The notes beneath the pieces are model-generated. The model saw nothing but the letters and a program-made list of their open reading frames with translations, searched no databases and was not told the DNA's origin. Both the position numbers and the translations under genes were made by a program. Source: Oerskovia jenensis (GTDB lineage Bacteria > Actinomycetota > Actinomycetes > Actinomycetales > Cellulomonadaceae). Taken from it: a stretch of DNA of 64,000 nt. The stretch is taken from positions 1,488,001 through 1,552,000 of the forward strand of contig NZ_JAFBBO010000001.1 in assembly GCF_016907235.1 (NCBI RefSeq), in the 5' to 3' direction. Numbering within the stretch: the stretch's first letter is position 1; every line of letters begins with the position of its first letter. Positions 28,949 through 36,880 of the stretch are shown here, piece by piece.

Positions 28949-28964
28949 AGTTGAATCTTCAACT
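28949..28964. promoter_or_regulatory. Probable MarR operator (AGTTGAA-TC-TTCAACT)
   Basis: Perfect 7-base arms with a 2-base spacer, 58 bases before the yceI ATG, in an unusually AT-rich patch. Size and symmetry fit MarR dimer sites. It lies in the only shared gap between the marR and yceI genes. Confidence 0.6.
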
Positions 28965-29021
28965 AATGGCACGTCGACGGCGCGCCTGACGCAACGCAAC
29001 TCGACCCTTCAGGAGACATCC

Positions 29022-29573
29022 ATGGCCACGAACCTCCCCGCCGGACTGACCGCAGGCACCTACGCGATCGACCCCTCGCACTCGCAGGCGACCTTCACGG
29101 TCCGCCACGCAGGCATCTCCAAGGTCCGCGGCTCGCTCGCGATCGCCGAGGGCACGCTGAACATCGGTGACGACGTCGAGTCGTCCAACGTCGTCGCCGC
29201 GATCGACGCCAAGTCCGTCAACACCGGCGACGCGGGGCGCGACGGCCACCTCCAGTCGGCCGACTTCTGGGACGCCGAGAAGAACCCCACCTGGAACTTC
29301 GTCTCGACCGCGGTCGAGGCCGACGACGACGACTTCGTCATCGCGGGCGACCTGACCATCAACGGCGTGACCAAGCCCGTCAAGCTCGAGACCGAGTTCA
29401 CGGGCACGGCCGTCGACGCCTACGGCAACTCGCGCGCCGGGTTCGAGGCCGAGACCGAGATCTCCCGCAAGGAGTTCGGCCTGACCTGGAACGTGGCCCT
29501 CGAGGCCGGTGGCGTGCTCGTCGGCGACAAGATCAAGATCGCGCTCGACCTCTCGGCCATCAAGCAGGCCTGA
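29022..29573 (+). CDS. yceI: YceI-family lipocalin-like protein
   Basis: A 183-residue YceI protein: PAGLTAGTYAIDPSHSQATF opens the barrel, then VRHAGISKVRG, DVESSNVVAAIDAKSVNT, RDGHLQSADFWDAEKNP and GDLTINGVTKPVKLE, all diagnostic. YceI barrels bind isoprenoid-like lipids such as octaprenyl compounds; the ligand here is unknown, though polyprenyl quinone intermediates are plausible in view of the men genes. No signal peptide, so it is probably cytoplasmic. AGGAG lies 7 bases before the ATG. Confidence 0.93.
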   Translation: MATNLPAGLTAGTYAIDPSHSQATFTVRHAGISKVRGSLAIAEGTLNIGDDVESSNVVAAIDAKSVNTGDAGRDGHLQSADFWDAEKNPTWNFVSTAVEADDDDFVIAGDLTINGVTKPVKLETEFTGTAVDAYGNSRAGFEAETEISRKEFGLTWNVALEAGGVLVGDKIKIALDLSAIKQA

Positions 29574-29594
29574 GCCTCTCGCCCCCGACCGGCC

Positions 29595-29656
29595 CCGCGT
29601 CCTGACGCGGCCGGTACGCCAGGAGCCGGCGACCCGTGACGGGTCGCCGGCTCCTG
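29595..29656. terminator. Tandem terminator hairpins after yceI
   Basis: The first is small (CCGCGT 29595-29600 with ACGCGG 29605-29610). The second is strong: arms 29620-29635 and 29641-29656 form a perfect 16-bp stem with a 5-base loop. They lie 22-83 bases after yceI and face the converging rex 3' end at 29772, so the second may serve both genes. Confidence 0.85.
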
Positions 29657-29771
29657 TGCCGTCCAGACGTCCGCAGCGCTCCCGGACTCCGCTCGGGCCT
29701 GCTCGCGCGCGTCCTGCCGGCCCGACGGCGCCCCGCACCGAGGCCGTGCGGTCACGGCCCGTGCAGCCGCC

Positions 29772-30482
29772 CTAGGCGCCGGTGCCCTCGACGCCGGGGT
29801 CGTGCCCCGCCCCGTCGGCGCCCCGGTTCGCGAGCGCCCTGGCCTGCGCGTGGAACGCCAGGATCTGCAGCTCGCTCCCGACGTCGACCGACCGCACGAT
29901 CACGTCCTCGGGAAGCTGGAGCGCACGCGGCGCGAAGTTCAGGATCTCCCGCACCCCCGCGGCCACGACCCGCTCCGCGACGTCCTGCGCGACGTGCGCC
30001 GGGGTCGCCAGGACGACGATCGTGACGTTCTCGCGCGCGAACACCTCTTCGAGCGCGTCGACGTGCTCGATCACGAGTCCCGCGGCCTCGGTGCCCACGA
30101 CGTGCGGCGAGGCGTCCAGCAGCGCCGCGACCTCGAACCCGCGCGTGCCGTAGCCCGAGTAGTTCGCGAGAGCGTGCCCCAGGGAACCGATGCCGACGAT
30201 CGCGATCCGGTGCTCGTCCTCGACGCCCAGCGCGGACGTGATGTAGGTCGCGAGCGAGTCGACGACGTATCCCACCCCTCGCGTGCCGTAGGAGCCCAGG
30301 AAGGACAGGTCCTTGCGCAGCTGCGCGGACCCTACGCCCGCGAGCTCCGCGAGCTCGGTCGACGACGTCGTCTCGACGCCCCGCCCCTCGAGGTCGCGCA
30401 GCGCACGCAGGTACGCGGGGAGCCGCGCCACGGTCGCGCCAGGAATGCCGGTATCACCCAGGGTCTCTGCCACCCGAACCAC
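29772..30482 (-). CDS. rex: Redox-sensing transcriptional repressor Rex
   Basis: Dimeric repressor that leaves DNA when the NADH/NAD+ ratio rises (236 aa). N-terminal winged helix: VARLPAYLRALRDLEGRGV, SSTELAELAGVGSAQLRKDLSFLGSYGTRGVGY. The Rossmann domain has VGIGSLGHALANYSGY near residue 100, ATPAHVAQDVAERVVAAGV and ILNFAPRALQLP. The GTG at 30482 was taken as start. It follows a glutaredoxin-like gene by 88 bases on the same strand. A matching operator lies before menJ-nuo at 6708-6725. Unlike in Streptomyces, no hemACD genes follow. Confidence 0.95.
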   Translation of the reverse strand: MVRVAETLGDTGIPGATVARLPAYLRALRDLEGRGVETTSSTELAELAGVGSAQLRKDLSFLGSYGTRGVGYVVDSLATYITSALGVEDEHRIAIVGIGSLGHALANYSGYGTRGFEVAALLDASPHVVGTEAAGLVIEHVDALEEVFARENVTIVVLATPAHVAQDVAERVVAAGVREILNFAPRALQLPEDVIVRSVDVGSELQILAFHAQARALANRGADGAGHDPGVEGTGA

Positions 30483-30570
30483 CCATGCTTCGTCATGTCG
30501 TCGTCATCGTTGACGATCTCGCTGTCCTGCTGTCTCGGATCATCCCAGGCTCGGCGCCCGCGGCGGAACG

Positions 30571-30906
30571 TCAGCCAGTGGCGCGCCCCCGCGAGAGCGC
30601 CCGGGCCAGCCTCGCTCCGTCGACCTGCCAGAACCCTTGCTGGACGCCGTCCACGGTCACGACCGGGACGTAGTCACCGTACTGTGCCGCGAGCGCGCCG
30701 GACGGGTCGGAGTCGACGTCGACCTCGGTCCAGCGCACACCCTGGTCGGCGCACACGGCGCCCACGACCTCGCGAGCCGCCTCGCACAGGTGGCACCCGA
30801 CGCGACCGTAGAGCACGACACGCGCGGGCGCACTCGTGGCCTGGTCTGCGTCACGTCCGACGGCGGGCTCAGGAACCTGTCCTGCGGAGGGATCTGCGGG
30901 GCTCAC
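30571..30906 (-). CDS. Glutaredoxin-like protein
   Basis: A 111-residue glutaredoxin-like (DUF836-type) protein. After a flexible N-terminus, VVLYGRVGCHLCEAAREVV holds the redox pair CHLC, WTEVDVDSDP follows, and VPVVTVDGVQQGFWQVD is the cis-Pro region. Likely a cytoplasmic thiol oxidoreductase; partners unknown. In actinobacteria it commonly precedes rex, with which it is probably cotranscribed. Confidence 0.85.
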   Translation of the reverse strand: MSPADPSAGQVPEPAVGRDADQATSAPARVVLYGRVGCHLCEAAREVVGAVCADQGVRWTEVDVDSDPSGALAAQYGDYVPVVTVDGVQQGFWQVDGARLARALSRGRATG

Positions 30907-30912
30907 GACCCC

Positions 30913-30918
30913 AGCCTA
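30913..30918 (-). promoter_or_regulatory. -10 hexamer for the glutaredoxin-rex unit
   Basis: TAGGCT on the minus strand ends 6 bases before the GTG at 30906, giving a leaderless start. No Rex-type palindrome was found here. Confidence 0.45.
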
Positions 30919-30999
30919 CGCATCTCGGACACCCCCTCCCGCCGACCGTCCGGCAGCGGCACCTGGCGAGCGCCGTCGGCGGGCGGCTGCGGGCGCCGA

Positions 31000-31005
31000 T
31001 AGAGT
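31000..31005 (+). promoter_or_regulatory. -10 hexamer for the HAD gene
   Basis: TAGAGT ends 7 bases before the ATG at 31013; leaderless arrangement. Confidence 0.45.
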
Positions 31006-31012
31006 GGACGTC

Positions 31013-31822
31013 ATGCCGACGTCTGCTCCTGGGTCCACCCATCCCACGGCAGCCTTCTTCGACGTCGACAACACCATCATCCGCGGCGCCAGCTCGTTCC
31101 ATCTGGCCCGTGCGCTGTACCAGCGGGGGTTCTTCTCCACGCCGGACCTCGTGACGTTCGCCCTCCACCAGGCCCGCTACCTCCTCCTCGGGGAGAACAA
31201 GCGGCAGATCGACCAGGTGCGCAGCCGGGCCCTGGACCTCGTCGCGGGCCGCTCGGTCGCCGAGGTCGTCGCGATCGGCGAGGAGGTCTACGACCAGGTC
31301 CTGTCGCTGCGGATCTTCCCCGGCACCCAGAAGCTCCTCGACGAGCACATCGCCGCAGGCCACCAGGTGTGGCTCGTGTCCGCGACCCCCCTCGAGATCG
31401 GGCAGCTCATCGCCCGCCGCCTCGGGGCGACCGGCGCGCTCGGCACGGTCGCCGAGCACGAGGAGGGTCTCTACACCGGACGGCTCGTGGGCGACATGAT
31501 GCACGGGCGGGCCAAGGCAGCGGGGGTGCGCGAGCTCGCCGAGCTCCACGGGATCGACCTGTCGGCCTCCTACGCGTACGGCGACTCGCTCAACGACGTG
31601 ACCATGATGCAGGCCGTGGGTCACCCGTGCGCGATCAACCCCGACACGCGGCTGCGTCGGCACGCCAAGGACGTGGGCTGGCCCATCCGCGAGTTCCGCG
31701 GCAGGCGCCGCCGCGTCGCCGGCCGAGGGCTCAAGACCGCGAGCTGGGCCGGTGCCGCGTGGGTCCTGGGGCTCGTGCTGCGTTCGATCCGCCGCTCGAT
31801 CAAGGGCCGCGCGGGCCTCTGA
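31013..31822 (+). CDS. HAD-superfamily phosphatase (subfamily IB, SerB-like)
   Basis: A 269-residue phosphatase. Motif I AAFFDVDNTIIRGASSF (nucleophilic Asp), motif II LVSATPLEIG, motif III region MMHGRAKAAGV, motif IV YAYGDSLNDVTMMQ. The class-I cap occupies the residues between motifs I and II. The C-terminus is an Arg-rich segment with a weakly hydrophobic helix (WAGAAWVLGLVLRSI). Substrate not predictable from sequence. Divergent from the glutaredoxin-rex unit. Confidence 0.88.
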   Translation: MPTSAPGSTHPTAAFFDVDNTIIRGASSFHLARALYQRGFFSTPDLVTFALHQARYLLLGENKRQIDQVRSRALDLVAGRSVAEVVAIGEEVYDQVLSLRIFPGTQKLLDEHIAAGHQVWLVSATPLEIGQLIARRLGATGALGTVAEHEEGLYTGRLVGDMMHGRAKAAGVRELAELHGIDLSASYAYGDSLNDVTMMQAVGHPCAINPDTRLRRHAKDVGWPIREFRGRRRRVAGRGLKTASWAGAAWVLGLVLRSIRRSIKGRAGL

Positions 31823-31958
31823 CGCCACCCGCCGTGAGCCGCGGCCACCTGGCGGCGGCCCACCCCCGGCGGGCGTGCGCCGCGGGCCGTCCCGCGACGC
31901 CGGCCCGGGCGTCGGCTCGGCGAGCACGCCGCCCGACGAGGGTGGTGCGAGCATGCGA

Positions 31959-31990
31959 AGAGCCCGGCACCCCTGGGGGTACCGGGCTCT
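31959..31990. terminator. Bidirectional terminator between HAD gene and bS22
   Basis: Arms 31959-31973 and 31976-31990 pair over 14 bp with a single mismatch (AGAGCCCGG then ACCCC). It lies 34 bases downstream of the bS22 stop and 136 bases after the HAD stop, serving both. Confidence 0.8.
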
Positions 31991-32023
31991 CGCGACAGCC
32001 TGCGCGGTGACCGCGCAGCGCTG

Positions 32024-32122
32024 CTACTTCTTGTTGCGACGCTGGTGGCGCGTCTTGCGAAGCAGCTTGCGGTGCTTCTTCTTGGCCATACGCTTGCGGC
32101 GCTTCTTGATGACGGAGCCCAT
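32024..32122 (-). CDS. bS22-type 30S ribosomal protein (AURKAIP1/COX24 domain), 32 aa
   Basis: A very short gene: [18 protein letters not shown] then [14 protein letters not shown], 32 residues, over half Lys/Arg. This matches the small basic protein with the AURKAIP1/COX24 domain found throughout actinobacteria and seen as bS22 in mycobacterial 30S subunits. GAGGA lies 4 bases before the ATG. A strong terminator follows. The upstream 230 bases (32123-32352) hold its promoter region and several GATCGG repeats but no other gene. It is easily missed because of its length. Confidence 0.92.
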   Translation of the reverse strand: MGSVIKKRRKRMAKKKHRKLLRKTRHQRRNKK

Positions 32123-32352
32123 GGGTCCTCACAATGCTGGATCGGTGTGCGATCGGGATCGCCCCGATCAATGGTGGTCCACGGCTGATCGGGAACCGAC
32201 CAACACGAGAAAAAGTCCGTCTCCTAGACTACCTGCTCCCGGCGGGTGGCCCGAAATCGACGCCGGGTGACGTCGTCGGGCCGCGGGAATCCCCGTCCCC
32301 TGACCGACGTGCCGTCTCGCCCGACCCCACGTCCGGCGCGGCGCGGCGCGGG

Positions 32353-33549
32353 TCAGTCGAAGTGCGCGTCCAGTCCCAGCAGCGGGAAGACGGCCTTGCG
32401 GGTCGCGACCACGGCGCGGTCCACCTCGTCCTCCGGGTCGTAGCCCTTGCCCCACGGCGTGAAGGCGACGTCGCCGTCTCCCATGAGCGTGGGCGTCTCG
32501 CGGTGCGCGACCGCGCTGATGTGGTCCCGCCACGCCCCCGGGACGGGGGTCGAGGGCGCGACCGGCGCGTGCACGACCTCCGCCACGACGTTCGACCAGG
32601 CGTACGGGACGACCGACGTGACCGAGTAGCCCCCGCCACCCAGGGCGACCCATCGGCCGCCGGCGAGCTCGTGCGCGAGCTCGTGGATCCAGTGCACGGC
32701 CGCGCGCTGCGCGTCGACGCTCACGTCGAGGTCGCTCAGCGGGTCGTGGCCGTGCGCGTCGCACCCGTGCTGGGACACCAGGACCTGCGGACGGAAGGCC
32801 CGCAGCACGGGCGGCACGACGGCGTCGACGGCCCGCAGCCAGCGCGAGCCGTCGGTGCGGCGCGGCAGGGCGACGTTCACGGCCGTACCGCCCGCCCCCG
32901 CGCCGCCCGTGTCCGTGGCGTGCCCCGTGCCGGGGAACAGGGTCGCACCGCTCTGGTGCACCGAGACGGTCAGCACCCGCGGGTCGTCCCAGAACATCGA
33001 CTCGACGCCGTCGCCGTGGTGCGCGTCGAGGTCGACGTACGCGACGCGCTCGGCGCCGTCGTCGAGCAGGCGCCGGACCGCGGCCGCGGCGTCGTTGTAG
33101 ATGCAGAAGCCCGACGCCGCCCCGCGCTGGGCGTGGTGCATGCCCCCCGCGATGTTGACGGCGTGCAGCGCGCGCCCCGACCACACGGCCCCCGCGGCCT
33201 CGTACGACCCGGACAGGATGCGGGCCGCGGCCTCGTGCATGCCTGCGAAGACCGGGTCGTCCTCGGTGCCCAGCCCCAGGGCCGGGTCCTCGACGCCGTG
33301 CTCCGAGGCCGCGTGGACCGCGGCGACGTAGGCGGGGTCGTGGACCAGGCCGAGCACGGCGTCCGACGCGGGCGAGGTCCCGACGACCTCGACACCGGGC
33401 GCGTCGAGCAGGCCCAGGGCGCGCACGAGGCGCATGGTCAGGTCGAGCCGTGTGGGGGACATGGGGTGCCCGTGCCCGAAGTCGTACCCCAGCAGGTCCG
33501 GGCTCCACACCACCTGGGCGGCGAACGGCACGGTGTCTGGCTCGGTCAC
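32353..33549 (-). CDS. AcuC-like histone-deacetylase-family protein
   Basis: Zn-dependent deacetylase of the arginase/deacetylase fold (398 aa). Catalytic features: GGMHHAQRGAASGFCIYND, VAYVDLDAHHGDGVESMFW (Asp and His Zn ligands), SQHGCDAHGHDPLSDL (Asp ligand) and ALGGGGYSV. AcuC proteins deacetylate acetyl-CoA synthetase in Bacillus; the substrate here is not known. The GTG at 33549 has GAGGAG 5 bases upstream. Divergent from trkH across a 284-base gap. Confidence 0.88.
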   Translation of the reverse strand: MTEPDTVPFAAQVVWSPDLLGYDFGHGHPMSPTRLDLTMRLVRALGLLDAPGVEVVGTSPASDAVLGLVHDPAYVAAVHAASEHGVEDPALGLGTEDDPVFAGMHEAAARILSGSYEAAGAVWSGRALHAVNIAGGMHHAQRGAASGFCIYNDAAAAVRRLLDDGAERVAYVDLDAHHGDGVESMFWDDPRVLTVSVHQSGATLFPGTGHATDTGGAGAGGTAVNVALPRRTDGSRWLRAVDAVVPPVLRAFRPQVLVSQHGCDAHGHDPLSDLDVSVDAQRAAVHWIHELAHELAGGRWVALGGGGYSVTSVVPYAWSNVVAEVVHAPVAPSTPVPGAWRDHISAVAHRETPTLMGDGDVAFTPWGKGYDPEDEVDRAVVATRKAVFPLLGLDAHFD

Positions 33550-33833
33550 GTGCGCTCCTCGGTCCGGTGGTCGCCCAGCTCGTCGGTCCGTGCGGTCGGT
33601 GCCCGACGCACGGTCCCGCACCGCGGCGCGTGGCGGCGACGCTGGCGGGCAGGAGACACGGTATCCCCCGCACGGCCCGACGGCGCCCCGCGGTTCAGCC
33701 GGTGAGCAGCGGCCGTCCTGTGGCAGAGTTGGGCGACACATCGGCACGCACGGCGACCGGTTCGGTCCCGCAGGGGCCCCGGCGCCACCCGTCCACCCGG
33801 ACGAGGACGCACGGACAGGGAGACGGAGGACCG
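33550..33833. other. Gap between acuC-like gene and trkH
   Basis: About 284 GC-rich bases that must hold the divergent promoters. No clear promoter consensus, palindrome or small gene with good codon bias was seen. GGAGG precedes the trkH ATG. Confidence 0.4.
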
Positions 33834-35210
33834 ATGGCCCAGGGCGTCTCCGGGCGTTTCTTCGCCGGTCGCGAGCTGATCGACCGCCTCGCCCGCCACT
33901 CCCCCGCGCGCCTCGCGGTGACGGTCTTCGCGGCCGTGATCTCGCTGTTCACGCTGCTCCTCATGGCGCCCTGGGCCACGACGTCCGGGAAGTCGGCGCC
34001 GTTCGTCGACGCGCTCTTCACGGCGACGTCGGCCGTGTGCGTGACGGGCCTCGTGGTCGTCCCGACGGGGACGTACTGGTCCACGTACGGGCAGGTCGTG
34101 ATCCTCGTGGGCATCAAGGTCGGCGGCCTGGGCGTCATGACGCTCGCCTCGATCCTCGGCATGGCCGTCTCGCGACGCATCGGGCTGACGCAGAAGCTGC
34201 TCACCGCGTCGGAGACCAAGACGACGCGGCTCGGCGAGGTCGGCTCGCTCGTCCGGGTCGTCATCATCACCTCGACGACCATCGAGCTGACCATCGCCCT
34301 CCTGCTGCTGCCCCGCTTCATCGTGCTCGAGGAGTCGTTCGGCGAGGCGGCCTGGCACGGGCTGTTCTACGGGATCTCGGCGTTCAACAACGCGGGCTTC
34401 ATCCCCACGGCCGAAGGGCTCACCCCCTACGTGGGCGACTGGATGCTGCTCATGCCGATCATCATCGGGGTGTTCATCGGCTCGCTCGGCTTCCCCGTGA
34501 TCCTCAACGTCATGCGCAACCGCCGGCGCGCCTCGAAGTGGAGCCTGCACACCAAGCTGACCCTCTCGACGAGCGCGATCCTCGTGGTCGTCGCGGTCGT
34601 CCTGTTCGCGGCGTTCGAGTGGACCAACGCGAAGACGCTGGGCCCGCTGAGCCTCAACGAGAAGGTCCTGGCGTCGCTGTTCGCCGGGGTCATGCCACGG
34701 TCGGCGGGCTTCTCGACGATCGACATCAACGGCATGCACGAGTCGAGCTGGCTCATCACCGACGCGCTCATGTTCGTCGGAGGTGGCAGCGCCTCGACCG
34801 CGGGCGGCATCAAGGTCACGACGCTCGCCGTCATGCTGCTCGCGATCGTCTCGGAGGCCCGCGGCGACCGCGACCTCGAGGCGTTCGGGCGCCGCGTCCC
34901 GCGCGAGACCCTGCGCCTCGCGGTCGCCGTGTCGTTCATCGGGGCCACGACCGTGCTCGTCTCGAGCCTGCTCCTGCTGGAGATCACCGGGTGGACGCTC
35001 GACGTGATCCTCTTCGAGACCATCTCGGCGTTCGCGACCGTGGGCCTGTCGACCGGCGTGACCGCCGACCTGCCGACGGCGGGCAAGTACGTGCTCGTCG
35101 TGTTGATGTTCATCGGTCGTACCGGGACCATGACCCTGGCGGCCGCGCTCGCGCTGCGTGACCGGCGACGCGTCATCCGTTATCCCGAGGAACGCCCGAT
35201 CATCGGCTGA
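33834..35210 (+). CDS. TrkH/KtrB-type potassium uptake protein
   Basis: Membrane subunit of a Trk/Ktr K+ transporter (458 aa). The four pore loops are recognisable: FTATSAVCVTGL, GISAFNNAGFIP, MPRSAGFSTIDI and ISAFATVGLSTG, each with the filter Gly. About ten transmembrane helices plus the M1-P-M2 repeats, shorter than E. coli TrkH, nearer KtrB. The regulatory partner follows at 35291. The ATG at 33834 has GGAGG 5 bases upstream. Confidence 0.93.
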   Translation: MAQGVSGRFFAGRELIDRLARHSPARLAVTVFAAVISLFTLLLMAPWATTSGKSAPFVDALFTATSAVCVTGLVVVPTGTYWSTYGQVVILVGIKVGGLGVMTLASILGMAVSRRIGLTQKLLTASETKTTRLGEVGSLVRVVIITSTTIELTIALLLLPRFIVLEESFGEAAWHGLFYGISAFNNAGFIPTAEGLTPYVGDWMLLMPIIIGVFIGSLGFPVILNVMRNRRRASKWSLHTKLTLSTSAILVVVAVVLFAAFEWTNAKTLGPLSLNEKVLASLFAGVMPRSAGFSTIDINGMHESSWLITDALMFVGGGSASTAGGIKVTTLAVMLLAIVSEARGDRDLEAFGRRVPRETLRLAVAVSFIGATTVLVSSLLLLEITGWTLDVILFETISAFATVGLSTGVTADLPTAGKYVLVVLMFIGRTGTMTLAAALALRDRRRVIRYPEERPIIG

Positions 35211-35290
35211 CCGGGCCGACCAGACCACCCGCTGCGGCCCACGGCCCTGCACGGGCTCCCCCAGAATCCTCCCGACGAAAGGCCCCCAAG

Positions 35291-35962
35291 GTGCCCGACA
35301 AGAAGGCCCCCGAGAAGAACGCGGGCGTGCTCGTGATCGGCCTCGGCCGGTTCGGGTCCGCGATCGCGGCGACGCTCGACCGGCTCGGTCAGGACGTGCT
35401 CGCGGTCGAGCGCTCCCCCGAGCTCATCGCGCAGTGGTCGGGCCAGATCCCCCTCGTGGAGGCCGACGCCTCGAACCCGACCGCCCTCGAGCAGCTCGGC
35501 GCTCGCGACTTCCCCGTGGCCGTGGTCGGGGTGGGCACGTCGCTCGAGGCGAGCGTGCTCATCACGGGCAACCTGGTGGACCTGGGCACGCCGCAGATCT
35601 GGGCCAAGGCCATCTCGGCCGAGCACGGGCGCATCCTGCAGCGCATCGGCGCGCACCACGTGGTGTTCCCGGAGGCCGACGCCGGCAGCCGCGTCGCGCA
35701 CCTGGTCTCGGGCAAGCTGCTCGACTACATCGAGGTCGAGGACGGCTTCACGATCGTCAAGATGCGCCCCCCGAAGGAGACGCAGGGCTTCACGATCGCG
35801 CAGACGAAGGTCCGCGAGCGCTACGGCGTGACGATCATCGGCGTGAAGTCCCCGGGCCAGGACTTCGTGTACGCCGAGCCGAGCACGCGCATCTCGGCGA
35901 ACGACCTGCTCATCGTCTCGGGGCACGCGGAGCTGCTGGAGCGGTTCGCGGCGCGCCCCTGA
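35291..35962 (+). CDS. TrkA/KtrA-type potassium uptake regulator (RCK domain)
   Basis: Cytoplasmic gating subunit (223 aa). RCK_N Rossmann domain with VLVIGLGRFGSAIAATL near residue 13, a conserved Asp in VEADASNP, then an RCK_C domain from about residue 140 (GFTIAQTKVRERYGVTIIG). RCK_C domains of KtrA/KtrC proteins bind c-di-AMP, and a c-di-AMP synthase (disA) lies 7 kb away; regulation by it is an inference. GTG start 80 bases after trkH, same operon. Confidence 0.92.
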   Translation: MPDKKAPEKNAGVLVIGLGRFGSAIAATLDRLGQDVLAVERSPELIAQWSGQIPLVEADASNPTALEQLGARDFPVAVVGVGTSLEASVLITGNLVDLGTPQIWAKAISAEHGRILQRIGAHHVVFPEADAGSRVAHLVSGKLLDYIEVEDGFTIVKMRPPKETQGFTIAQTKVRERYGVTIIGVKSPGQDFVYAEPSTRISANDLLIVSGHAELLERFAARP

Positions 35963-36019
35963 GGGCTTCGCTCGCCGGGCGTCCGCGTCGCCGGGCGTTC
36001 CGCGGCCCGACGGCGCCGC

Positions 36020-36751
36020 TCAGGTCGTGCGCGCGCGTCGCCGTCGTCGGGCCGCGCCCGTGGCCACCACCGCACCCGTGACGACGAGCGCTCCCGCGGC
36101 AGCGACCGTGCCGACGAGGGTCGCGCCGGTGAACGCGAGCCCGCCCTCGGCCTCCACGCCTGCCCCCGTGGCAGGTCGCTGCGGGAGAGGACCCGTGGCC
36201 GCGAGGTCGCGCTCGCCCGAGCCGCTCCCGGCCCCCGTTCCCGGGATCACGCCCGGGGTGGGATCCGTCCCGCCCGGGCCGCCGCCGGGCTCCGGAGCGG
36301 CACGCACCTCGAACGCCGCGGTGTCGAGGTAGACCCCGGTCACGGGGTCGGTCACGCGCACGACGTGCGTCCCGGGCTGGACCGTGTCGGGCATGAGCGT
36401 CGAGAGCCCGAACGTGCCGTCGGCGAGGGAGATGGCGGTGGCGAGCCGGACGGGGGGCGCGTAGGCGGAGTGCAGGTGGACGTCGTAGGGCGTGAGGGGC
36501 ACGAGCCCCGACCCACGGACGCCGAGCGCCCCGCCGGGGACCGCGTTCCCGGCGTCGACGTCGACCTGCGACTGGCTGGTGACCCCGGAGACGTCCACCT
36601 GGAGGCCGATGCCCTGCGGATCACCGCCGGACGGGTCTGCGGGGTTCGCCGTGGCGGGAGCCGCGCCGACGAGCAGCGCCACCACCAGCAGGGACACCCC
36701 GGCCGTACCGACGAGCGGGCGCGCTGCTGCCCGTGGGTCCACGAATCGCAC
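36020..36751 (-). CDS. Secreted cell-surface protein with LAXTG-like sorting signal
   Basis: A 243-residue exported protein. Signal peptide (about residues 1-32, ending PATA), then a beta-rich domain with GVRGSGLVPLTPYDVHLHS and DTVQPGTHVVRVTDPVTG, a Pro/Gly linker, and a C-terminal signal: LAFTGATL, hydrophobic helix, final RRRRRAR. LAXTG is the motif of class E sortases in high-GC Gram-positives; LAATGP upstream is a second, less likely site. No sortase gene is in the window. The GTG at 36751 has AAGGGAG 9 bases upstream. Function unknown. Confidence 0.8.
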   Translation of the reverse strand: MRFVDPRAAARPLVGTAGVSLLVVALLVGAAPATANPADPSGGDPQGIGLQVDVSGVTSQSQVDVDAGNAVPGGALGVRGSGLVPLTPYDVHLHSAYAPPVRLATAISLADGTFGLSTLMPDTVQPGTHVVRVTDPVTGVYLDTAAFEVRAAPEPGGGPGGTDPTPGVIPGTGAGSGSGERDLAATGPLPQRPATGAGVEAEGGLAFTGATLVGTVAAAGALVVTGAVVATGAARRRRRARTT

Positions 36752-36880
36752 GTACGCACTCCCTTGTCGCTTCCACCCCTGGGCGCGCTGATCTTCCCAC
36801 GGGGGCACGGACGGTCGGAAGCGGGCAGCGGGTGAGAAATCGGGCAAGGGCGACGTCCGGGCCGCCAGGCCGCCAGGCCG

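Noticed and set aside
33550-33833. Small gene in the acuC-trkH gap
   Set aside because: Open frames here show no ribosome site, no conserved composition and overlap the presumed promoters.
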